From the NCBI RefSeq assembly GCF_008831285.2, contig NC_045138.2, positions 30,661,934-30,725,933 of the forward strand: a DNA stretch of 64,000 nucleotides, written 5' to 3'. The notes beneath the pieces were generated by a model that did not search any database, was not told where the DNA came from, and worked only from the letters and a program-made list of their open reading frames with translations. The position numbers and the translations under genes are program-made. Source of the stretch: Nymphaea colorata. Lineage: Eukaryota > Streptophyta > Magnoliopsida > Nymphaeales > Nymphaeaceae. Shown here piece after piece: positions 50,401-63,800 of this stretch (position 1 is its first letter; each line of letters opens with the position of its first letter).

Positions 50401-52493
50401 AATGTATATTTAATAGTTAGAAACTTTTGAAAACTGTGCCTGTTGAATAATCTAATAAGAATTTGATGCAACTTTTTATTGGAGCCTTATCTTTGTACTT
50501 CCATAGGTTAATTTTGTTTATAATTCTTTGCTGTTTGACATTTTATTTCATTATTTTCATGTGCTCTAGTAACTGCAAAGTTTAGGACTTCATTTGAAAT
50601 GCCCATTCTTTCATAGAGATTACTAGTTTGAACTGTTAGATGTTGCTTTTATTTATACTTTTCAGTTACAGGCTGCCTATCTAAACTGTTGTGAGTTGGG
50701 ACAACTTCCATATTTCTGTGGTCTATAGACTGTTTATTATTTTCTCCAAGCACTTTCTGTTTTGTCAACTTCTATAGTTGTTCAAATGTGCTGCAGGACA
50801 CAAAACTTTTTCTTACTGGGGGCCTTGAGAAAGTGCTACGAATTTTTGATTTGAATCGACCTGATGCACCACCAAGAGAAATGGCCCATTCACCTGGTTC
50901 AATCAGAACCGTATCATGGCTTCACAGTGACCAAACCATACTGAGTTCTTGCACCGATGTGGGTGGTGTGAGGTAAAGTAACTTTCGCAGAAGTAAATTT
51001 ATATCCTTTATTGTAGGGTGCAGCTGATTGTAAATCATACTTCTGAGTTCATGAGTTGTCTTTTACATGTATTGTCTTTCGAGCTACATTGTAACATGAT
51101 TCTGCAAAAAGGGGGGGGGGGATGAGAATTTTGGCCCTGTATATCATTATTTCTGCTTCCTTTCTGTGTATGATTGATGTTTAGACTTTAAATTAGGATG
51201 ACATGGTGATGTGTCAGCCAAGAGAAAGAAGAGAGTTATACCTGATTACAGACATAATATAGGAGCAGTCGATCATCAAACTCAATATAAGGTTCTGTGG
51301 AACAGGTTGTTGTTCTTTGTGCCCATTCCGGCCTTTGTCCCTTTAACTGATGGGAAAATTTTTTATATCTTGGGTAGGGAGCTATTGCTATACTTCTGTT
51401 CTATTGGAATTATTGTGGGCAGTTCATTTCCTGTAAGGCAATTCATTTCCTATAAGATTGTTTGATTAGCTGATTTCACCTTGTCGATCCATCTGGAAAT
51501 TGGGCACAAAATTATTTCTGAAAAGAAGATGACACTTATAAATTGTTTGTGTTCGTTAGTTGCAAAACAGGTTGGTCATCTACAAATAAAATAATATGAA
51601 AAGTATTTAACGGCCCCATTCTTTTATTTTGTGTTTCTCTAATTTTTAATTGTGATTGTGGAGATCTCACCCTTCTTGTAAATCTAGATGTAAATCTATT
51701 TACTTGTCTAAAAACCTTTTTCCTGGTCACAATCTTGAATCTTTTGTTTCTCAGGTTGTGGGATGTGAGGAGTGCAAAGCTGATCCGTACATTAGAAACC
51801 CAGTCCCCAGTAACGAGTGCTGAAGTCAGTCGTGATGAGCGTTATATTGTTACTGCTGATGGTCGTAGTGTCAAATTCTGGGACGCAAATCAGTGAGTAA
51901 TTTTTATGGATGAACTGAAGCTTTCTTTCAGCACCGTGAAAAATGTTTTGATGTTGATTCTTCCTCTGCAGTTTTGGCCTGGTGAAAAGTTATACAATGC
52001 CGAGCATGGTGGAGTCAGCATCACTTGAGCCAAAATTTGGCAACAAATTTGTTGCTGGAGGAGAGGACATGTGGCTGCATCTTTTTGATTTCCACACTGG
52101 TGAACAAATAGGTGTGCTTGAGATAATCAATTCATGCTGCTTGGCATAATTCTGATTGAATTTGAGATCCTGCCATTCTTGATTTAGCCTTTGCTTTCAG
52201 TTTCTGATGGGATTTTATGATGTGCAGCCTGCAATAAAGGGCATCATGGACCGGTGCACTGTGTGAGATTTTCACCTGGTGGTGAGTCGTATGCTTCAGG
52301 ATCTGAGGATGGGACCATCAGAATATGGCAGACTGGACCATCAGGTGCTGATGATAATGACTTGTACCTAGCCAACGAGGCAAATGACAGGCTGAAGGTT
52401 GGTGTGTCAGAGGCTTCACAGAGGATTGAAGGGTTCCATATTTCTGGGGATGGGCAGGTAGACGGGAAGGTGGATGAGTTAAGCGGTCCATGA
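44409..52493 (+). CDS. STRAP/UNRIP-type WD40 protein, copy 1, 351 residues
   Basis: Seven coding exons: 44409-44526, 46077-46212, 47985-48066, 50797-50972, 51755-51892, 51972-52111 and 52228-52493. All junctions are GT-AG and in phase (1,056 bp). The protein is a seven-bladed WD40 propeller, shown by [85 protein letters not shown] and [20 protein letters not shown]. In animals this family (STRAP/UNRIP) joins the SMN complex and other RNP and signalling scaffolds; the plant role is less defined. The start at [11 protein letters not shown] matches the usual N terminus, although the frame is open back to the splice acceptor. After the last blade there is a short polar tail without known motifs. 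A paralogue lies tail-to-tail 1.8 kb downstream. Confidence 0.95.
48622..49985. mobile_element. Probable insertion in STRAP copy 1 intron 3
   Basis: The left side begins AGGACTGCACATG and the right side ends TTGCACAGTCCT, an imperfect inverted pair. Copy 1 intron 3 is 2,730 bp against 1,101 bp in copy 2, so an insertion of about this size is expected. Inside are degenerate GAGCTTGAGCTC words and open stretches without recognisable domains. No target duplication was found, so the ends are tentative. Confidence 0.4.
51110..51121 (+). repeat. Poly-G tract in STRAP copy 1 intron 4
   Basis: A run of about eleven G residues follows a short A run. It is unusual in an otherwise AT-rich intron and a likely site of length error. 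Confidence 0.85.
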
Positions 52494-54271
52494 AAAATCA
52501 ACGCAGTTTTCTTGGCTAGCTCTTCTTTTTGCTCCTAAAATTGTAGATCTTCCACTGTTCATATTCATGTGTTCCTTCATGAGGCAGCTAATTTGTTTGT
52601 CTTGAATGGGAGTTTGAAGAGGATCAGAATTTCTTTTACATCATCTACATATGTTTTTTAAGTGTATCCTGTTTTCCCCCTCCAGTTTTCCCTCGCGCAA
52701 ATATACATGTCCAACCCCAACCTCCCATGGGGTCTATTTTCTTTTATAAATTAGTTAAGCTACGCATGCCTTTACCAGATTTCACCCAGGCAGCCTTTTT
52801 GCGGGCGGTTAGTGAGTGGCGGTTCTGCAAGAGTTCCTCCATGTAGGCAATTCTAAATCTAGCCAATTGTTTCATGATCATTGAGATTGGGTCTATATGA
52901 ACATTGAATGAGTTGAATCATCCGTTAGATGCTACCCGTGCGCATGCCCTGCTGAGATGTGTATCTCGGTGTCTGCCATGGATTCTTTTCCTCTTCTTTT
53001 TTTTTTTTTTCAAATCAACTTGGACTTGGACTTGGATCCAAATTCAATCATGTTGGAGTAATCAAAATGTGGAACCGTGTATGGGACTTGAACTTGGATC
53101 ATGGGTAACTCAAATCCCATGTGGAAGCAATCACGATGCGCAGAACCACGTATGGGGCTTTGAATTGGATCAACCTTGACTTTATGCAAATCCTAAGAGT
53201 TTTCCCGTGCTTCAGAAGGCAGGTTGGTAAAAACTCAATCCTCAATTCAATTCACAAGTGCTAGTTTTTTGGACTGCAAATGGTGGAAACAACTCTGGAC
53301 CCAAAGGTAAGGGGAGGGGCTTCGAGGTTCGACCTCTTCGGAGCATATCCCCCCTTTCCAAAAAGTTTCTAGTGAGACTTTAAATATAACATTCGCAAGC
53401 TAGTCCCAAAGGATTTGGCTTAACTGGTCAGACTAGCTAATGGTAGAAAACCAGTCCCGTCAGTGCCAATCTCTTGCATGAGCCCTAGGGGGCAAAGGAA
53501 TCTCGATCCTCACTGAAACCTAGCTCAAACAAGCTCACAAAACATCCAAACATATGAGAATTGTTACTAAGCACAAAAAGGATACAAATCTTTAGGGGCC
53601 TAGGCTGTTACGAGAAACCCATACGTTCATATTCATGGTATCATCTGTAGGGTTCTGCCCAACTCCATCTTACGTATCAAAAATTGGTCTAAACCCCTTC
53701 TTGCTCCTTGCCCAGCTCAGCTTGAAATCATGTTAGTTTGTGCATATTACGTAGAGAGCGCGGGGCAAATAATCGCACTTCAAATATGAGGTGCTTTAAC
53801 AAACTGTTGTAATGCAAACACAGGGATGTCGATTTGACGATGTTAACGTGCAATGGTGCATCAACTAAGGTCCATCACTCAAGTCAATCTCCTTGTTTTC
53901 AGGCTTCTTTAGTCCCCATAAGAAAAAGCAGAAAAGAAAACAAGCCAGATAGAAAAGATAGGAGAAGGGGATCTCTCATCGATCAAAAGAATGTTACACA
54001 GACGGGCGACTTCCTACCAGACTTGCTATATGAACACCCAGCTGCTATAAGGAACCATATTATTTGAACGAGATGTGGTGGGTGGGGGTGGAGGGAAAAG
54101 GTGGTGGAATGGGGGAAACATGAACAAAAAATGGTTTTTGAACACCCCATACAAGAGCAAACTAAAATGTTTTAGCTGGCTCATACGTAGATAAGGATGA
54201 ATATGAAGGACTAAAAAAAAATGATATGATCATGACAAAAAGATCAAACAGCAAAAAAGACCATCATTGGT
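52494..54271. other. 1.8-kb spacer between the convergent STRAP genes
   Basis: The spacer holds the 3' UTRs of both genes. Near 53020-53180 two diverged phrases (AACCGTGTATGGGACTTGAA and AACCACGTATGGGGCTTTGA) repeat. A possible SINE fragment lies at 53390-53560. No ORF is supported. Confidence 0.6.
53390..53560 (+). mobile_element. Possible tRNA-derived SINE fragment
   Basis: TTGGCTTAACTGG at about 53409 fits a polymerase III A box, and AATCTCGATCCTC about 90 bases later is a weak B box. The spacing is longer than in tRNAs and no tail or target duplication is evident, so the call is tentative. Confidence 0.25.
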
Positions 54272-57200
54272 TTATGCACCGTTTAGCTTATCTGCCTTTC
54301 CTTCCACCTGCCTATCTCCAGAAAGATGGAAGCCCTCAATGCTCTCTGAAGCTTCGGCAGCACCAACCTTCAGCTTGTCATTTGCTCCATTGGCTAGGCA
54401 CGTGCCATTGTCATCGATGCCTGTTGGTGCTGTCTGCCAGATTCTGATTGTTCCGTCTTCTGATCCCGAAGCATAAGACTCACCACCAGGTGAAAAACGC
54501 ACACAGTGAACTGGTCCGTGATGTCCTTTGTTGCATGCTGCACATAAGAAACTCGTATCACAAACATAATACAAACATCAAATGGAACTGCATGGGGAAC
54601 AGGCATTACAAATTCACTCACCACCAACAAAATCTATGTCCAACCACATATATGAATGCACAACTTACCTATCAATTCAGAATTCACCCATTTACAGACA
54701 ACAGCTAAGCAAGACTTGAACAAAATCAAGCATACCTATTTCCTCGCCAGTATGGAAGTCAAAAAGGTGAAGCCACATATCTTCTCCCCCAGCAACAAAC
54801 GTACTCCCATTCTTTGGTTCAAGCGATGCTGACTCTACTGTGCACGGCATCGTGTAACTCTTTACCACACCAAAACTGCACCAATAGAAAGAAAATCTCA
54901 GATTCTTTCTTGATTAGGGTGCTCAAAACACTTCCCTGAGAGCTACTCACTGATTTGCATCCCAGAATTTGACACTATGACCATCAGCAGTAACTATGTA
55001 ATGCCCATCACGACTGACTTCAGCACTTGTTACTGGGGACTCAGTTGCCAATGTACGTACAATCTTTCCACTCCTGACATCCCACAACCTGTGAAAGAAT
55101 TTATGATTCACAAGAAAGTGGTCCATTAACCAGGTAAAATGATGGCCAAGCAACAAAGGGAACTGCAGGGAGAAAAAAAAAAAAAAAAACTTGGGAAGCA
55201 TTTGTTAGAGAACATGAATTGAGATTTGATAGAAATCCATTCATAATTAACATGATATCGTACGTTTTGAAACAATCATCCAATGAAACGAAATAGTTTT
55301 AACAACCAAATGAATAAGGCCTTATTATTATCCACTTAAAAATGCAAAGCCATTGATACTCTGGTTACATCGACCTACTATCCTTGATACCTGGAAATCA
55401 TTCAGACATCTTCTACCATGTCAAGCTGCATTCAGCAGGAATTTCACTGTCTGCTGCTTCTGATTACTTTGTTTTGATGGCATCAGTTTCCTTGGCTTAG
55501 GCAATAAATGTGGGGAGCGTGTGGTACATAGGTTCTTAAAGTAGTCAAAGAATTACATTCACAACATTTCACAAAATTAATTTCTTTGGTAGATGAAATT
55601 CTGGCAAGGATGTCTGTTGAACTGCACAACAATGTAGGGGGCTTCTAATCTGTCTGTGCCAGTTATCTCCAGGCACAGGCTTTCCATGACGATGTGCATT
55701 AATTAGCTCTAGGTTGATTACTATTTCATCAATAGATAGGGAATTTGTTTTTCTGACAACTGGTATTGAAATATTAAGGAAAGAGACTAGAAACTTAGGC
55801 TTATATTGAAAAGGTCTGAGCAGTATGACAAATTAATGATCACCTGTGAAAACAAGGGAATGTTTCCCATACTATATCTAGACACTAAGCAGGTGAAGTT
55901 CATTTTGAAACATGCTATCCAAAATCCAAGAAAAGTCTCATTTAGGTGGGAATCGAAAAGTATGGTGATAAGAACTCACGCCACTAGGAACATAGGGTTA
56001 CAAGTGCACTAAAGGTTCCATGTTGGACCCTCTGCAAATTAATGAAGCCAGCTCATGGTGATCTAGCATGAACAAATAATATTTTATGTATTACTTGCAA
56101 TCTAAGTCACATGAGTACAGATACGGTTCCGGTATGGGTATAGAGACACGGGTATAGATACAGCAATTTTAGGAAACGTGGGTAGGGGGCCACGGCTGGA
56201 TATATATATGCAACATAACACAAAATTTCAAAATGAAAGCAACATTTAAATAAACAAGTGATATAATAAAAGCATTACAAGTTAATGAACAACAACTCTA
56301 AAAAGAGAATGAAAACTAGGCTGGAAAAATTTTAAACAAGCAAAAGAAAGCAGTTTTGATCTAAAAAGTACCCACAAGTGTCCAAGTACCCACTTTGGCT
56401 GCAGGTGTGGGTATGGCGACACAGGTACATGGACTTTACTGAAGTACTCATGTGACTTAGCTTGCAATATGACCATAAATTTTGGGCTTAAAACACGTAT
56501 ACCACAAAAAACTTGTTTTTACTCTACCTTAGTGTAACACTAGTTGCTAAAAAGGAAGACCAAACATTTCTATGAATTAACTGGGAAAAGATTCAATGAC
56601 ACTTGATGAATAGCTAATGACATATCAGGCTCAAGTTTTTTTCAAAGAAAAAGGCAAAATGAAACTCCTTCTTTCCCCAGAAAAATGAAAAATCTCCAAA
56701 CAGGAGTTCCAGTCATATATATTGGCAACATACATATTTGCTCTAGATTCAGCATATCTTACATGTGTTTTACAAGGAAATTATATCACAGTGATGTTTC
56801 ATTTGGAATGCTGTTCCTAGTCCCTTTACAAGCTATTTGTAATGAAACTCCATAAGATCCCAGTCTCCCAGTATCTTGGTTAAATGGTAACCAGATAATG
56901 CACAGAAAGCATTAAACTGTTCCATTGATCAAGTAAAAAAACTACAAAAGTAACCACTTGGAAAGAACATACTTAGCTCCAAAACAACCTCAAGGATACA
57001 TAAAGAGAAAACATCCAAAAAAAAAAGGAACATGGTCAACTTCCCAATGCGAAATGAAAATATTCAAAGACCAAGAGGACTGCCCTAGTATGCAAAACTA
57101 AATTGTACATGACCACAATGTAAGGAATGAACTCAAAGTATGATAATTAGAATAAAATTAGCCACACCATTGCATAAATGAATAAATCCTACAGATCAAT

Positions 57201-58304
57201 TCATATCTATGTGAAGTATTCATACCTAACACCACTAATATCAGTGCAAGAACTTAATATAGTCTGATCATTGTGAAGCCATGCTACAGTTCTGACAGAA
57301 CCAGGAGAATAGTCCACTTCTCTTGGTGCTGCATCAGGCCGATTCAGATCAAAAATTCGAAGTACTTTCTCATATCCTCCTGTAAGCAAATGTTTCGTGT
57401 CCTGAACCATGTATCAGAGACTATTGGTTAACAAGATACACCACAAGCATCTTGTGAATCACTGAAAGGAAAAGAGAAATAGTTGTCCAATTGTCCCCAC
57501 ACTTCAAATAACCTGCTAAAGACATCATGGCTGAATTTTTTGCAAGCCAAGGCATGACTAACCAAAATGAACCAGAGAACTACCAGATTGAAAAACAGAC
57601 AATTCGATAGTGAAATGGTTAACTAGACCGAGCAGCCTGAGTCACATTATATGGCTCCACCAGGCTAACTTACCTATGCTGCTTCTCATTAAAGACTACA
57701 AACAGATCTACCCTCCTACAGTGAAGGCTGCTCTTCTGTATTGTCTGCAAAACTGCTCTTTCATATCACTGTGTTGTTCTCCAGATCCCACAAACTCCCA
57801 TACAAAGTGGGATTTCTCAGAGCTTTTCTGTTCTACTTTTGAAATTTAACCCCAAAAATGTGTTTTATATGTTTGTTATTCAAACTTCTAATTATAAAAA
57901 GTGGCATATTTTAATAGGTTCAGGGTTCAAGAACTCATGAATTCTGAAAATATTCAAGTCTCATAATTTCATAATTTTTTTGAAAAACACAATCCAAATG
58001 TATGTTCCTAAAAAGTGAACCATGTTAAACAAAGATACAATGTCAAATTTGTGAAAAAACCTAAATTACCCAGCTTCTATGGAGTCTGCAACAGCTTGTG
58101 CATTCAAATTCTAGTCTCCTTTATCTAGCTACCCCCTTTTCTAGATTAAGTCCATCCAACTTGACCATGCACACCTAATAGCTCTGAATCCCCAGCAGGA
58201 CCATGTACATGTCTTTGTCTGAATATGTCTGTCCCTGAATGCATGTAAGTGTATTTCTATGTGAGCCTGCAAGACTCAAGTATGTGCCTGCATGTCAACG
58301 AGAG

Positions 58305-58347
<43 letters not shown>

Positions 58348-61300
58348 TACATGAAAATAAGAGAGGCAAAATGCAACACTTAAAGTTGGCATGTTCCAAA
58401 AATGATAAAGAGAGCAAATGGAAAACAAGTTGCTGGATAGCGTTACATATCACAGAGGGCAAATATGCATAAATGCACATGTACAAAAGATAAGAAATTC
58501 ACCTCTGAAAAGGCACAAGCCCGAACAATATGCTTATGCTCAAAGGAGTGCAATTCATCCCCAGTGAGAGCATCCCAGATCTTGCTGCACAAAACAAGAA
58601 AGACAAGTCAAGAATTGTATGATTTTAGTATTGGGATAGCTAGCAAATATACATATAGAATCATAGATCAATCAAATAAATATATCTGTATATTGCTTTT
58701 ATATTGGAACAACTAGTGTGTGTATATAGGCTCCGGGCTGCATCGTTGTAGGCCATAGTCAAACCGAACCAAAATAATGGAAAATAGACTTGTTACCAGA
58801 AAGACATAGTGAATAACGAAGGTGTATATATGATAGTAACACAAATATACACAAATTACCCTGCCAATCTTGCTCTCTACAAATATGTATTCCATGACAT
58901 CTTCCATTTCCACCTTGATTTAGAATCTTAGATACATCTTTTCACAAGTATAGCCCTACAAATAGATTCTATGGGTCAAAAAACCTAGGAATTCACACAT
59001 TACATATCACTTTTCATCTATGGATCAGATTTTAAAAGCCAAAAAAAATTTAAATGCTTACAGAATTTGAATTGCATGTCAAAAAGAAATAAGAATACAT
59101 ACAATTATAGGATTTTGGGCTTCTAAAACACAAGTGTAAACAGCATTTCAACAGAAACACATATATGAGATTTTTTTTCACAAAACTGACTACATGGATG
59201 CTATTTTCATGCATTGCATCCTAGGGATTGATTAAAAAATCATGAAACTTTTAATATATTTGTTGGATTTATGAGGATTTTAACATCCACCTTCTTGCTT
59301 AACAAAACTTAGTATACAAAAGAAAAAAGATTTTTAGTTGATTCCTACGTTTTTGACATGGGGATCACATCAATGCAGCCAGTTTTCAGGGGAAAAAAAG
59401 AGAGAGGAACATATATTTAGGTTGTATATTCCTTATGTTGAGGCATCTTGGTTCTTAGGCCCAGAGTAATCTGATCTGATTGAAGACAAACCTCCTTTTA
59501 TTCAATCCATTTTCAGAACTTGTCCATAACGTACTTGCATATTGTGTGTGCTTCTTGTATTACTAGTTGGGGCATCGTAATGTGGCCCAAATACATAATG
59601 AAGGAGAACTAGGTCACATCCCACAGAGGGAAATGTGACTGTTTTAATGTGTTAAGCCAAGCATGATGTTATAATGTTTTAGGTTCATCCACAATCTGTT
59701 CATAAATTTTAAACCATTGAGAATAATTAGTCTTCCAATTAAGATGTCCTACACTCCTGCTATCTTGAAAATAAAATCCTGTTAAGATCCAACCAAACAA
59801 GTGGACTGAATCATGTTCCTTACAACGATACTTTCTTGCCATAAAGTATATTAATAATTTAATATAAATATCAATATGATCCAGTAGCAAAGACACAACC
59901 TTTGTCTCACATATTTGTGCTGCTCTTTTCAGAAATAATAGGTAACTTCTGGAATTTGGAAAAAATAAAATTTTCAAGAAAAATTTCATAACACCAAGGA
60001 TACGCAGTCAACCAGCAAGAGAGTATTTTAAATGTCCAGCTCTATCGTTTGGAGTCTTTGGACCACTTTCCTGAACATAGTACCCATGTCTAGAGTAGTA
60101 AGTACAGTACTTGCTACAAAAACTAAAAACATACTGCCACGGGTTATATTTGTCTTGATATTTAAGCATTGAAATTTTAAAGATAAAATAGCAAGATAAT
60201 TACTGGCCAGGACCTATATTTAAATTTAAAAAAATAAACAAAACATACGCGGTAAAATCAGCTGAACCTGATGCAGCACGTAAGGCATTAGTATCAAGAC
60301 AGCAGCTCCATACAGCACCTTTATGCCCTTCAAAGGTGCCAATCCAGTCTCCTGTTTCCCCATTTCTCAACATAGGACTAGAATCTGCATCTCAATGGCA
60401 TGATAATGACATTAATTAGCATCCCAAAAAAAGAAATGCTTAATCTAGTTTTCAAGGATGAAAGACCAAAATTAGTACACAATATACTCCAATTTTGTTA
60501 CGAGCTGTTTTTAAAAGTTCTATGAAGTAGCTCAAATGCACTCACAGAACAGATTTCAACCTTTAATAAACAAACTTGATTTTTGACAGAAGAAACAGCA
60601 AGTCGCCAGCTACAAGATGCCCCAGGGCATACTCAGAAAAAGGCAGAGAGTCAGACTAGATCCAAGCTGGCACAGTAGAGCAGGATGAAGGATAAATATA
60701 AAGCTGAGGAACAAACAGATCCAGTTGGTATGGCCTTAAATAAGCTATATGGACAATATATCTGGGTTATACTAAAACTATTGCACCCAAATTATCATAA
60801 GATAGTACCATAGAGGCTATGTCATTCTCTATTCTGTTAGACTACCATGTAACCAACAAGATGTGAATAGCTATTATTAAAGGTTACAACAACCATCTGA
60901 GTGATGAACTCGACTATATACAAGGATGGATGGTGTAGTATTGCCAACTTAGTCAACAAAATTAATTTAGCCATATGAAGATAATAAAGAATAGAACCAC
61001 CCATTTTATCAAAAGGCTAGAAAAGATGTAACATGTATAGATACTTAGAAACTTAGAAGAAAGATTTGTTAATAAAACAACCTCCCAACTGAATGAGATG
61101 CAAGAAGCTGGCAGCTTTAATGGATTACGCTAACTTTGGAGTTTGGGGAAAAAAGGAGGAAGCTACATTTTTTCAGCTCATGTACATTATAAAGAAGCAT
61201 TTTGTTAATGCACCCATGCATGTGTATGCATTATGCAGAATCGAGAAGCAAAACCAAATGCATTCTTCTTCTAAGGTTTACTTCTCCGCCTTGTTGGAAG

Positions 61301-62035
61301 CACATACATGCATACACACATCCCATTTACATATGTATGCATGCATACGAGAATATAACTTAACATCCTCTTAAATGATGAAGGACATCAAGCATGTATG
61401 CACAAAGTATGCATAGCAGCATAAGGTTAATATATCCATATCAAAAGCACAACAGGTAAATGTGGCAGAACCAAGAAATAGAAATTGTGATCTGATTATA
61501 ACCCGGAAACAGAATTTGCAATCTAATACTAACCCAGCAAAAACAAGGAGCCTTGATGTGAATCCATCTGTGAATGTGTTTGATTCGAAATGTCAATTGT
61601 TATCAGTGAGATTTAAGCATTTGTAAGCATTCTAAAATTCTGCTTTAAACAATCATACGTAGAGATAACAAATTTCTGTTTTCTCTTCAAAGTTCAAAAC
61701 TTCAAAGGAAGAAATATTTACCAATTTCAACATAACAAGCAAATTAAAACTACTAAACTCAACTCAAAAAAACCACTCAACAAATATGTATCTGCTCAAC
61801 ATTCACTCTTCAGAATGATATACCAAAAGCTAATCCAGGACAAACCATGGCATTAATTATAATTTTAAGCGCAAAAATCTAAAAAAGATAAAATAAAATA
61901 AAGATATTAGAGCATGCCTTTGCTTGCACTTATGAGAAAGTAACCATCGGGCGTAACTGGACTGTAAAACAAGTCAACGACTGGTCTGGAGTGGCCATGG
62001 CAAACAAGGGGAACAGCAACTCTCTTCTTATCCAT
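54272..62035 (-). CDS. STRAP/UNRIP-type WD40 protein, copy 2, 351 residues
   Basis: Seven coding exons on the minus strand: 62035-61918, 60384-60249, 58584-58503, 57401-57226, 55088-54951, 54875-54736 and 54537-54272. Each exon has exactly the same length as its counterpart in copy 1, giving 351 residues. The protein starts [20 protein letters not shown] and carries the same WD40 landmarks ([53 protein letters not shown]). It diverges most in the C-terminal tail ([20 protein letters not shown]). The first intron has a GC donor, AAAG|GCATGC, where copy 1 has GTATGG. Intron lengths differ from copy 1 except introns 1, 2 and 5, which are close. The tail-to-tail layout implies an old inverted duplication. 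Both copies look functional. Confidence 0.94.
56102..56460. mobile_element. hAT-type MITE with 8-bp target duplication, in STRAP copy 2 intron 4
   Basis: The ends are perfect inverted repeats of CTAAGTCACATGAGTAC (56102-56118 and the inverse at 56444-56460). They are flanked by identical CTTGCAAT (56094-56101 and 56461-56468). At 359 bp it has no coding capacity. It explains part of why this intron is 2,137 bp against 782 bp in copy 1. Confidence 0.92.
58310..58345 (-). repeat. (GA)n microsatellite in STRAP copy 2 intron 3
   Basis: A pure GA run on the plus strand, which is CT in the direction of the gene's transcription. Confidence 0.9.
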
Positions 62036-63604
62036 GTGGGCCTCTTTGACTTGAGCAACTCAGAAATGTAACTATATGTCTGCTAATCTAACCAACAGAA
62101 TTCTGATAATGGAAAATGAAAAGAAAAAGATGAGAAAAACACATACACACACAAGCAATAAACAAGGAAATCTAGCAGCAGATTTTGTTTCTTCAGATTA
62201 ATTGCTTATAGAGAGAAAGAGAAGGAAAATAGAGAACGCATGAGAGATAGATTAGCAGGAAAGTCTCAGAGAGATGGACAACGAATCAAGCTGGACTACA
62301 AAACATTTTTTCAGGAAAAAAAATTGAGACCAAGTAAGTGGTCACACTGTACATTCTTGATAATTGACTTTTCTATCTATTCATTTACAGTATCTTGCGC
62401 ATCCTAAGCATCTGAATCTAAGGAACTATTGAGTTAACTGCATGGCAAGGTGATCAAAGTCATGTGAAACCACCCTGTGTTTTTATACTTGGGTTGCATG
62501 AGAATAGTATAGTATATCGGTTTTGTTTACTCAGAGAAAGAGGGAGAGAGATACAGGTTAGGGTGTGGAACTGGGCACTAAATCTTGAACAGTTGGAGAG
62601 CTGAAGGTTCCTAGAAGCAATCAGCCAAACAGGATTCTGTTTCCCCCTCAAAATAGGACCATGCTACGTGGATTATAGTCAATGATCGTTGGATATATCA
62701 TATGAAGATCAACTGTGGCAGCACCCTTTATTGTATTAGTAAACAACTAAACATAGGTCTCGCACCGTCCACGTCTTTCAACAAGGTTCTCATAAATGGA
62801 GTTGACTTGGATAAGGAAGGCGAGGAATCATTTGCATATCCTTTGTTCCTCGATAATAGACACGGTAACGGACCATTTTATGAGCATGTATCCTCTCGGG
62901 CTAGTATCTTGTTCCTTGATGATATCTGAATTTCGAGCTGAACTTGGGAGGTAGTTGTTGTTTAGCCCATAAGGCCCATCGAATGACAGACGTGGTCTAT
63001 CATATAGCCATGATGTGTACCATGTTGCCTACCGGCCAAGCAAAATAGAGCTTAAGCTAAATATGGCACCGTCTAAAAAAACCAATCTCGAGTTGCTTCC
63101 TATAGGAATGGAAAATAACAAGAGTATCAAATTTGGACCGCACTAATGGCTCTTTCGTCTCCAAGCTTAACGATGCTGAATTTTAGCGATGACATGATTA
63201 ATTGATTGCAGATTGCCCATTTAAACATCTATATACACGGCCAACCGAACGTAAAGCAGTAACAACACGAGGGTGCACACAACTCATAAATCCAGAAAAA
63301 AAGTTTAACAAAATTCGGATTGAAAATAAATTGAACCTGAACGAAGAGGCTTTCGTGTGGGATAAGGTGAAAGGCGGAGAGGGGCTATTCCTGTCTGCGC
63401 ACGCGTTCCACCAGGAAAAAGAGGAAGAGAGAGAGAGTGTGTGTGCCGACTCCTATCTGGATACCGATTATTGAGTAGGGGACGAAGTTCTGCAACTATA
63501 GAGAGAGAGCGAAAAAAGGATAAAGATTCAATAGCAAAGAAATAGACATGGGCAACGGAGCAATCTGCAAATAATGGAGAAAATGGAAAACGAAAAATCC
63601 AAAC
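62036..63604 (-). other. Inferred 5'-UTR intron of STRAP copy 2
   Basis: This region lies between the start codon and the candidate donor at 63605. It contains a 75-codon plus-strand open frame at 62702-62929 that I do not recognise and regard as chance or repeat-derived. The start-proximal acceptor is not fixed. Confidence 0.4.
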
Positions 63605-63800
63605 CTGGTTGAGGACGGCTCAGCAGCAATCCAGTCTTCTTTGGGGGATCAATGCAGCAGAAACGTGACTGCCTGCCGTCCTCTGCTTTGGGCCAGAAGG
63701 GTGAGGCCAGCAGAGAGGCGCGATGAAGGAGACCCCGAAGTCTAAGTCTAGAAGAGGAGGAGGGAGGGACGGAGGGAAGGGCGGGGCCGCTCGCGGACTG
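63605..63800 (-). promoter_or_regulatory. Inferred 5'-UTR exon and core promoter side of STRAP copy 2
   Basis: A GC-rich stretch (with GAGGAGGAGGGAGGG and GGGCGGGGCC on the plus strand) ends in CAACCAG|GTTTGG on the minus strand. Position and composition fit a non-coding first exon paired with copy 1's at 43020-43322. Confidence 0.5.

Noticed and set aside
62702-62929. 75-residue plus-strand frame
   Set aside because: It lies in the inferred 5'-UTR intron of STRAP copy 2. No recognisable domain and no partner exons.
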